Positions 1 to 4,730 of a stretch of 6,044 nucleotides of DNA are shown here, one piece after another. Under the pieces are notes generated by a model. That model worked only from the letters and a program-made list of their open reading frames with translations. It was not told the DNA's origin and did not search any database. This DNA is from Synergistaceae bacterium. Lineage in GTDB: Bacteria; Synergistota; Synergistia; Synergistales; Aminobacteriaceae. The DNA lies in the NCBI GenBank assembly GCA_017458545.1, contig JAFTBA010000113.1:1-6044 (forward strand). Direction: 5' to 3'. How positions within the stretch are numbered: the stretch's first letter is position 1; each line of letters opens with the position of its first letter. The position numbers were made by a program, and so were the translations under genes.

Positions 1-493
1 GGAACGTAAAAAACTTGCGACGTTCTCAGAGCCTTACGAGATAAATAAGACCGAATATGCCATAATCGTTGACAGTGTAGGGCCTTACATCACAGCAAAA
101 ACGTTAAAGGATTTCAGCGGAGCGAGAATAATCGGTGAACGCGGAACTAAACTCGATGATGTAATCGAACAGATACCCGGAGTAATTCATATGAGACCGC
201 TCGACAGTGTCAAAGAAGTGATTGACAGTGTACTGAATAATAAGGCTGACGGTGCTGTAATCGAAGTTGATACCGGACGTTTCTATGAGCTGTCGAACAA
301 GAATTTAACGCTTGTGAAATTTTCTGAGGGTGACGGCTTCAAATTGGGTTTCAACGGAGTATGTGCAGGTGTCAGGAGAGGCAATACTGATTTAGTCCGC
401 AGGATAAATGACGCAATTTTTGATATAAATCACGGTGAACGCCGCAAAATTATGGAAGCTGTAAATTCCAGAATGATGACGAATTTGCATTAA
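1..493 (+). CDS. Family 3 extracellular solute-binding protein, C-terminal part (5' end outside window)
   Basis: This is the 3' end of a gene that enters from the left edge. The frame is open from base 2, giving 163 visible residues up to TAA at 491-493; the ATG at 191 is internal, not the true start. The fragment reads like lobe 2 and the return to lobe 1 of SBP_bac_3 proteins: FSEPYEINKTEYAIIV (about residues 8-23), a 'LKDFSGARIIGERGTKLDDV' segment matching the family's 'L.dL.Gk.vgv..Gt' pattern, then NNKADGAVIEVD (about 79-90) at the usual 'G.aDavv.d' site, and a closing 'VCAGVRRGNTDLVRRINDAI' helix matching 'iavrkg..eL...iN.al'. Such proteins bind amino acids or other small polar solutes outside the membrane for an ABC importer. 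The ligand cannot be told, because lobe 1 and the signal peptide are missing. A sensor-domain version is possible, but the protein ends right after the SBP fold, which favours a free binding protein. Confidence 0.85.
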   Translation, partial: ERKKLATFSEPYEINKTEYAIIVDSVGPYITAKTLKDFSGARIIGERGTKLDDVIEQIPGVIHMRPLDSVKEVIDSVLNNKADGAVIEVDTGRFYELSNKNLTLVKFSEGDGFKLGFNGVCAGVRRGNTDLVRRINDAIFDINHGERRKIMEAVNSRMMTNLH

Positions 494-530
494 GACAACA
501 GACAGAAAAACAAAATCCCTAACGGACATT

Positions 531-568
531 AATTCCCCTCAGCCATTAACGGCTAGGGGGATTTTTTT
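531..568 (+). terminator. Intrinsic terminator after the solute-binding protein gene
   Basis: The hairpin arms are CCCCTCAGCC (535-544) and GGCTAGGGG (551-559) around the loop ATTAAC. One C is bulged in the 5' arm, and AAT/ATT pairs extend the base of the stem. Seven T residues follow (562-568). It lies 37 nt after the stop codon at 493 and fits a rho-independent terminator on the + strand. The minus-strand side has no comparable T run, so it looks one-directional. Confidence 0.88.
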
Positions 569-577
569 ATTCTTCTC

Positions 578-586
578 TGATATAAT
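578..586 (+). promoter_or_regulatory. Candidate extended -10 promoter for the PPC-domain operon
   Basis: TGATATAAT is a perfect TGN extension plus TATAAT consensus -10 element (TATAAT at 581-586). No good -35 hexamer lies 16-18 nt upstream, where the terminator stem and T tract sit; extended -10 promoters often do without one. Transcription would start near 592-594, leaving a leader of about 30 nt before the ATG at 623. A second TATAAT at 602-607 has no TG extension or -35 and would leave a leader of about 9 nt. The call rests on motif and position only. Confidence 0.5.
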
Positions 587-622
587 TTAGAAAAATCCTA
601 ATATAATATTTATTTAACAGTT

Positions 623-2014
623 ATGGACAAGATGAGAGTTTTCATAAAGTATTTAATGGCGTTTTCAATCACTGTATTTGCGTTTACCCTGTTTGTATTT
701 AACCTATTCAACATTGATAAGATAGAAAAACCAGTGATATATGTCGGAGGAACTCATATTCACACTTCGGATAACACTCCTGAGAAATTCCCCAAAGAAA
801 ATGAGTCTGCTTTTGTTCCTTCCCAAGAGCCGCAGAATTTTAAGGCATTAAGCCTAGATTTGAACATTCAGGAAAAATCAGCTTCGTTTGACTTTATCTC
901 ATCCTATGATGAAACTCCTAATCTTGTGTCAGATAATGAACCTTTAATTATTACAGTAAGCTCTCAGACACTTTCAGAAGATTTAACCGGCACTCCAGCA
1001 GTGGAAGCAATCAGTATTGATTCACACCCTCAAGGAAATATTTACAGGGCAGAATTAATGTATCAGTTTATACTGAAATATTCAGGTCTGCTACCCCAAA
1101 GGAAACAGAATGAATCAGAAATCTTTATATCTCCTGACAAGCCTGTTATTACTGAATCTCAAGACAAGACCGTAAATTCCGAATCACACGATATACCCGT
1201 AATCTCTTTACCTCCTGAAAAAAACGTTAAAGTCTCAGAGGACATTCCAGTAATTACTCAGGCACTCTCAAAGGATAATTCGCAGGAAAAATTAATCCCT
1301 GATAATTCAGAGTCATTGCCTGAAATATTCACAGGCTGGCTGAAGAACAGGAACGATAAAAATCATTTCACCTTTGAATTAAAGCATTCGTCTGCGGTGA
1401 AAATCGGCTTTACTTCGTCTGAAGAGGACAGAGCATATTACAGATTAACCGTTAAAGGGGCTTCAAATTCCGTAATCACCCGTAAAATGATTGACAGTGA
1501 GAATCACTATACTGACACAGGAAATATTTACCTCAAGGCCGGAAATTATACTATAGAAATTGAAGCCGGTTACTCATGGAGCGGTAAGCCCTACAAATTG
1601 ATCGTTAATACCTCTAAGGCACTAATCACTGAGGCTGAGGGCAATAACACTCCTCAGACAGCTACCGTTATCCCCCTTAATGAAGATGTCAGAGCCTCTT
1701 CAGGCACCAGGAACGACATCGATTATTTTATTTTCACCCTCGAAAAGCCTTCATCAGTGAGGCCATATCTTAATTTCCATAAGGTGAGGGGCTCTAAAGG
1801 CGTATATACATTCAAACTTTATGCTGTGAATTTCCTTGAGATTGACAAAAGACCTTTCATCTTTAGGGGAGATGGAACACCCTCAAGGAAAATCAGTCCA
1901 TTTATTTTGGACGCTGGAACATATATAATTAGCGTATCGCGTTTAGAAAATGAAGATTTAGAGCTTGGACTTCATGAATACACACTTCGAGTCGATGCCG
2001 AAGAATTAATGTAA
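623..2014 (+). CDS. Exported or membrane-anchored protein with two PPC-like beta-sandwich domains
   Basis: 463 residues with no recognisable catalytic domain. Residues 1-6 are short and basic, followed by a hydrophobic stretch (about 7-29) that is either an uncleaved signal anchor or a signal peptide; no convincing cleavage site follows. Residues 45-235 form a polar stalk rich in Ser, Pro, Glu and Asp with loose repeats of a PVIT/PVIS motif (174, 192, 209). Two domains follow. The first (about 236-330) has the pattern 'GWL..RNDKNHFTFEL' and 'YLKAGNYTIEI'. The second (about 336-457) has the clearer PPC signature: EAEGNNTPQTATVIPL, then NDIDYFIFTLEKPSSV and 'LDAGTYIISV'. PPC (bacterial pre-peptidase C-terminal) domains are accessory extracellular modules found on proteases and many other exported proteins. 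The ATG at 623 is the first after an in-frame TAA at 599-601; it lacks a Shine-Dalgarno, and Met4 (632) is no better. The next gene follows 23 nt later, suggesting an operon. Exact function is unknown. Confidence 0.7.
   Translation: MDKMRVFIKYLMAFSITVFAFTLFVFNLFNIDKIEKPVIYVGGTHIHTSDNTPEKFPKENESAFVPSQEPQNFKALSLDLNIQEKSASFDFISSYDETPNLVSDNEPLIITVSSQTLSEDLTGTPAVEAISIDSHPQGNIYRAELMYQFILKYSGLLPQRKQNESEIFISPDKPVITESQDKTVNSESHDIPVISLPPEKNVKVSEDIPVITQALSKDNSQEKLIPDNSESLPEIFTGWLKNRNDKNHFTFELKHSSAVKIGFTSSEEDRAYYRLTVKGASNSVITRKMIDSENHYTDTGNIYLKAGNYTIEIEAGYSWSGKPYKLIVNTSKALITEAEGNNTPQTATVIPLNEDVRASSGTRNDIDYFIFTLEKPSSVRPYLNFHKVRGSKGVYTFKLYAVNFLEIDKRPFIFRGDGTPSRKISPFILDAGTYIISVSRLENEDLELGLHEYTLRVDAEELM
1130..1282 (+). 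repeat. Degenerate repeats of 17-18 residues in the stalk of the PPC-domain protein
   Basis: Three diverged units are seen at protein level: PDKPVITESQ (from residue 171), HDIPVISLPP (from 189) and EDIPVITQAL (from 206). The PVIT/PVIS cores begin at residues 174, 192 and 209, so spacing is 18 then 17. The DNA between units has diverged, so these are old protein repeats, not recent tandem duplications. They probably act as a flexible spacer that holds the PPC-like domains away from the membrane. Confidence 0.5.
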
Positions 2015-2022
2015 CTCATTGT

Positions 2023-2029
2023 AAGGAGG
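2023..2029 (+). promoter_or_regulatory. Strong ribosome binding site for the small secreted protein
   Basis: AAGGAGG sits 8 nt before the ATG at 2038, an ideal Shine-Dalgarno, and fixes this start. It contrasts with the gene just upstream, whose ATG at 623 has no Shine-Dalgarno. The second gene of the pair may therefore be translated more efficiently than the first. Confidence 0.85.
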
Positions 2030-2037
2030 ATTTTCAA

Positions 2038-2559
2038 ATGAAAAAGTTTTTTGTGCTTGCGGTAGTTTTTTGTGCTGTTCTTTGTGCAGGATTGGCCTGT
2101 GCTGATGAAGGAGAGAAGATGACGATTGACGATGTAACGTTCGGGAAAGCCTACAAGATTAAGGGCTATGCTGTAGTTACGTTTGAAGAGTTCAGTTTTA
2201 TTGATGTTGTTGTGCAAAATAACGCTCCCGGCATCAGGAGCGGAAATGAAGCGGATTTTGCCTACCTGACATTCGATATGAGAAATTTAGCCAAGAAAGA
2301 AGCAAAATTCTTGGGAAATATTAGCGTGAAAGTCATATATGATGACGAGTATGAATACTACGGTTTTGTGAAGCAGTTCGATTATAACCGAAGCATCAGT
2401 GAGCCCATTAGGGGCGAAATACCTCTCGACCCTATGTATACAGGACATTACGTTTCATGTTGCGCCCTTCCGAACTTCGTTATTCAGGACCAGTCAGCCC
2501 CCCTAAGAATGATTATCACAATCAACGGCCATGAGTTCACCTACCATATCCGAAAGTAA
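2038..2559 (+). CDS. Small secreted protein of unknown function
   Basis: 173 residues starting with a textbook signal peptide: MKK, a hydrophobic core (4-20), then the A-C-A site (20-22), so signal peptidase I would cut before Asp23. A lipoprotein site at Cys21 is less likely, because the preceding GLA is not a good lipobox. The mature part of about 151 residues alternates polar and hydrophobic residues, as in a beta-rich fold: AYKIKGYAVVTFEEFSFIDVVV, then FLGNISVKVIYDDEYEYYGFV, and a final RMIITINGHEFTYHI strand pair. The middle strands (about 72-115) recall Ig-like or DUF4352-type exported domains, but I cannot name the family. Two adjacent cysteines (141-142) are the only ones in the predicted mature protein. 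The gene sits 23 nt after the PPC-domain gene on the same strand and has its own strong ribosome binding site, so the two products are probably made together and meet outside the membrane. Confidence 0.75.
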   Translation: MKKFFVLAVVFCAVLCAGLACADEGEKMTIDDVTFGKAYKIKGYAVVTFEEFSFIDVVVQNNAPGIRSGNEADFAYLTFDMRNLAKKEAKFLGNISVKVIYDDEYEYYGFVKQFDYNRSISEPIRGEIPLDPMYTGHYVSCCALPNFVIQDQSAPLRMIITINGHEFTYHIRK

Positions 2560-2568
2560 TACGGCAAC

Positions 2569-2604
2569 AAAAAATCCCCCGTCATTAACCCAACGGGGGA
2601 TTTT
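2569..2604. terminator. Bidirectional intrinsic terminator between convergent operons
   Basis: The perfect 12-bp arms AAAATCCCCCGT (2571-2582) and ACGGGGGATTTT (2593-2604) surround a 10-nt loop. On the + strand the stem ends in TTTT (2601-2604) just after the secreted protein gene. On the - strand the complement of A2569-A2574 gives a run of six T residues after the stem, 14 nt past the larC stop. One hairpin can thus end both transcripts. The minus-strand direction has the better T tract. Confidence 0.88.
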
Positions 2605-2617
2605 GCTTCACGTCACG

Positions 2618-3853
2618 CTAAATTTCTCCGAGAATAACCTTTCTAACGTTCCACATCGGCAGGTTATGCTTAACCGCTAATGCTTTCACGTCCTCATATT
2701 CAGGTACACGTCTCACGTTCTCACCGTCAAGCTCAGTTACTTTCACGTGAACTTTTCCCAAAGACGTGTCAGCCTCATCAATCCTCCAGTTGAGTCTCAA
2801 CCGGTCATATTCCTTCAGCCTTACGCCCTGCGATGTCGTGTCAGTCAGAATAATCCTGCTCACCTTAACGGCATCATCAGGTCTCGACAGACAGCAAAGT
2901 TTAACGCCCGGTCTCGACTTTTTCATCATCACGTTCTCAAGCCATACATCAAGCGCGCCCGCACCGAATAATTTTCCGCACACAGGCTCAAAATCCTGCG
3001 GATTCATGTCGTCAATGTTGCACTCAATCAACGCTAATTTCTCGCGGATAAGCCCCTCAAATTCCGCCGAAGTCTCAAGCATAACAGCCCTCAATGCGTT
3101 AGGCATGTCCTCAGACTCGCGGTTACCCAGTCCGAAACCTGAAGCAACAATTTTTCCCGGCGGCATCGTCGAGAATCCGTCGGCAAGAATCTTCACCAGT
3201 AACGCCCCTGTCGGTGTAGTCCTTTCCATCGGTGAGCCTGCACTGAAAACAGGTATGCCCCTAAGCAGATATTCGGCTGCAGGCGCAGGAACAGGCAATG
3301 TACCGTGAGCGCAGTTCACAGTTCCTGAGCCCACGTTGACGGGTGAACATATCACTCTCGGCCAGCCGAGCATCTCCATCAGTACAAATGCTCCTGCAAT
3401 GTCAATGATAGAGTCTACAGCTCCGACCTCGTGAAAATGAATCTTATCGGGAGTCGTTCCGTGAACATGTGCCTCAGCCTCAGCAAGCATTGAGAACGCA
3501 CGCAGTACTTCGCGTTTGACTCTCTGTGACAAACCGCTGCCCGTTATCATAGCCTCAATGTCCGACAAATGACGGTGATGATGTGCGTGTTCATGTGCAT
3601 GTTCGTGTTCATGGCCGTCAGTGTCATGATGAAGGTGATTATTTCTGTTTCTCGGAGTAACATCAAAATTAAGTCCTGCAATACCGTTCTTAGTGGTATG
3701 CTCAATTATTATTTTGTACTCGTCAGGGTCAAGCGCGTGTATCTTAGCAATTTCGTCCTTAATGATTTCGGGATTAGGTATTAAGTTCAGCAATGCACCT
3801 ATGAACATATCCCCTGCAATCCCTGCGTAACAGTCAAGATATAATGTTCTCAT
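2618..3853 (-). CDS. larC: LarC, nickel insertion protein (pyridinium-3,5-bisthiocarboxylate mononucleotide nickel chelatase)
   Basis: LarC is the CTP-dependent enzyme that inserts nickel into pyridinium-3,5-bisthiocarboxylic acid mononucleotide, the last step in making the NPN cofactor of lactate racemase LarA and related 2-hydroxyacid racemases. All 411 residues lie in one frame, the usual full length. Landmarks are the N-terminal MRTLYLDCYAGIAGDMFIGA, a His-rich loop (73-95) with HEHEHAHEHAHHHRH, IHFHEVGAVDSIIDI (138-152), NVGSGTVNCAHGTLPVPAPA (173-192), the RTTPTGALL segment (211-219), GFGLGNRESEDMPNALR (239-255), and the C-terminal domain opening with IECNIDDMNPQDFEP (276-290). Both domains that are split as larC1 and larC2 in Lactiplantibacillus plantarum, and joined there by frameshifting, are continuous here. 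The ATG at 3853 lies 10 nt after the comB stop with only a weak ribosome binding site, which suggests translational coupling. No larA, larB or larE lies in the window. Confidence 0.96.
   Translation of the reverse strand: MRTLYLDCYAGIAGDMFIGALLNLIPNPEIIKDEIAKIHALDPDEYKIIIEHTTKNGIAGLNFDVTPRNRNNHLHHDTDGHEHEHAHEHAHHHRHLSDIEAMITGSGLSQRVKREVLRAFSMLAEAEAHVHGTTPDKIHFHEVGAVDSIIDIAGAFVLMEMLGWPRVICSPVNVGSGTVNCAHGTLPVPAPAAEYLLRGIPVFSAGSPMERTTPTGALLVKILADGFSTMPPGKIVASGFGLGNRESEDMPNALRAVMLETSAEFEGLIREKLALIECNIDDMNPQDFEPVCGKLFGAGALDVWLENVMMKKSRPGVKLCCLSRPDDAVKVSRIILTDTTSQGVRLKEYDRLRLNWRIDEADTSLGKVHVKVTELDGENVRRVPEYEDVKALAVKHNLPMWNVRKVILGEI
3569..3637 (-). other. larC: His-rich metal-binding loop coding segment within larC
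   Basis: Residues 73-95 of LarC contain 12 histidines with interspersed Glu and Asp (HLHHDTDG, then HEHEHAHEHAHHHRH). The DNA is internally repetitive: CGTGTTCATG occurs at 3586-3595 and again at 3604-3613, so the loop probably lengthens or shortens by slippage. LarC homologues often carry such a loop, thought to hold or deliver nickel. It also explains the spurious open frame on the opposite strand here. Confidence 0.75.
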
Positions 3854-3863
3854 TTTACTATCA

Positions 3864-4721
3864 CTAAACCTTCTTCCTTGTGTATGCTAATAATTCTTCA
3901 AACGGATCAGATTTTTTTACTGTTTCAGGCTCAATTCTTACGTTTTCCCTGTGATACGGTCTTGCGCTTCCCGAAACTGCACGCAGAACAGTACGCTCTT
4001 CATTTTCAGCGAGCATAGGAACAACTGTAGACGAATCTGTTTCACAGGCAAACGAAATATCATCACTGTAACCTATTTGCGACAGGTATTGAGCATGTGT
4101 TGATTTCCTCACGAATGCTTCAGTGTCATTGTCCCTGTTCTGCCAGAGAGTGAGAGCCATACGTGCGCTGTCTGACATGAGAGTTTCGCCGTGCCTCAAC
4201 AAGTCCTCGATTACAGCACCTGCACAGAGAGTATCTTCCCATGAGGGTCGGTGTTTTCTTCCCGAACAGAGAATCCCTATTCTTTTGCCTATTGTAACGG
4301 CGTGGTCTAGACATGCAGAGTAATTCCTGAAACACGCTGCCATAACGGGAGAGCCTGACGACTCAGCTTCAAGCAGTGCCGAAGTACCGTTAGTTGTCGA
4401 CATAACGCCGCAGTAATGTTCGCGTATTATCTCGTAAGTGAGTTCAAGCGGTGAGTTGCCCATGTCGAAACCTTCAGGAGGTATACCGTTGACCTCACCC
4501 ATAAGCAGCGGTGATGAACCCCGTTCTTTGAGTTCAGCGACAAGTTTGCGGGCGTCATCGGGAGTCCTAACGGGGTAAAGTTCAGTTCCTCCGAGTTCAA
4601 ACCAGCGTGTCATAACTGTTGTGGCTCTGAGAACGTCAATGACAATCCACACGTCAGCAGAAGGAAGATAATTGCCTTCACCGCTTGCGAAAACCAAATC
4701 AGCCTCAAAATTTTCCTGCAT
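3864..4721 (-). CDS. comB: ComB family 2-phosphosulfolactate phosphatase with a C-terminal extension
   Basis: The family enzyme hydrolyses (R)-2-phospho-3-sulfolactate to 3-sulfolactate in the cytoplasm, using Mg2+. In methanogens this is the second step of coenzyme M synthesis; in bacteria the route usually ends at sulfolactate or an unknown product. Family motifs appear in order: VWIVIDVLRATTVM (24-37), GEVNGIPPEGFDMGNSPLE (75-93), MSTTNGTSALLEAE (107-120), FRNYSACLDHA (131-141) and EDTLCAGAVIEDLL (162-175), then SDSARMAL (183-190). The core ends near VVPML (233-237), about where the usual 225-240 residue family members stop, so residues 240-285 are extra. The ATG at 4721 is preceded by AGGCGG, an imperfect Shine-Dalgarno, and lies 9 nt after the proS stop. 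comA and comC are not in the window, so the physiological substrate is inferred from the family only. Confidence 0.9.
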   Translation of the reverse strand: MQENFEADLVFASGEGNYLPSADVWIVIDVLRATTVMTRWFELGGTELYPVRTPDDARKLVAELKERGSSPLLMGEVNGIPPEGFDMGNSPLELTYEIIREHYCGVMSTTNGTSALLEAESSGSPVMAACFRNYSACLDHAVTIGKRIGILCSGRKHRPSWEDTLCAGAVIEDLLRHGETLMSDSARMALTLWQNRDNDTEAFVRKSTHAQYLSQIGYSDDISFACETDSSTVVPMLAENEERTVLRAVSGSARPYHRENVRIEPETVKKSDPFEELLAYTRKKV

Positions 4722-4730
4722 ATTTACCGC

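Noticed and set aside
494..622. Possible small RNA or riboswitch between the solute-binding protein and PPC-domain genes
   Set aside because: The only clear structure is the terminator at 531-568. The space after it holds the -10 elements and too little room for a riboswitch.
623..2014. Secreted protease, because PPC domains often follow peptidase domains
   Set aside because: The region before the PPC-like domains is low-complexity stalk with no subtilisin, metalloprotease or other catalytic motif.
1972..2217. 81-codon - strand frame across the junction of the two exported-protein genes
   Set aside because: It overlaps the signal peptide and the strong ribosome binding site of the secreted protein gene, and its product has no protein-like features.
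2766..3308. 180-codon open frame on the + strand opposite larC
   Set aside because: It lies wholly within the well-supported larC gene on the other strand. Its product is Ser/Leu-rich with no recognisable domain, and it has no ribosome binding site, so it is a shadow frame.
3569..3784. 71-codon + strand frame rich in Met, Val and Phe that looks like a small membrane protein
   Set aside because: The hydrophobic start is simply the antisense of the His-rich loop codons of larC (CAT/CAC/GAA read as ATG/GTG/TTC). There is no other support.
2618..3853. Programmed frameshift between larC1 and larC2
   Set aside because: Both LarC domains are read in one uninterrupted frame from 3853 to the TAG at 2618, so no recoding is needed here.
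4123..4335. Short overlapping frames on both strands inside comB
   Set aside because: comB motifs run continuously through this stretch in a different frame, so these are shadow frames.
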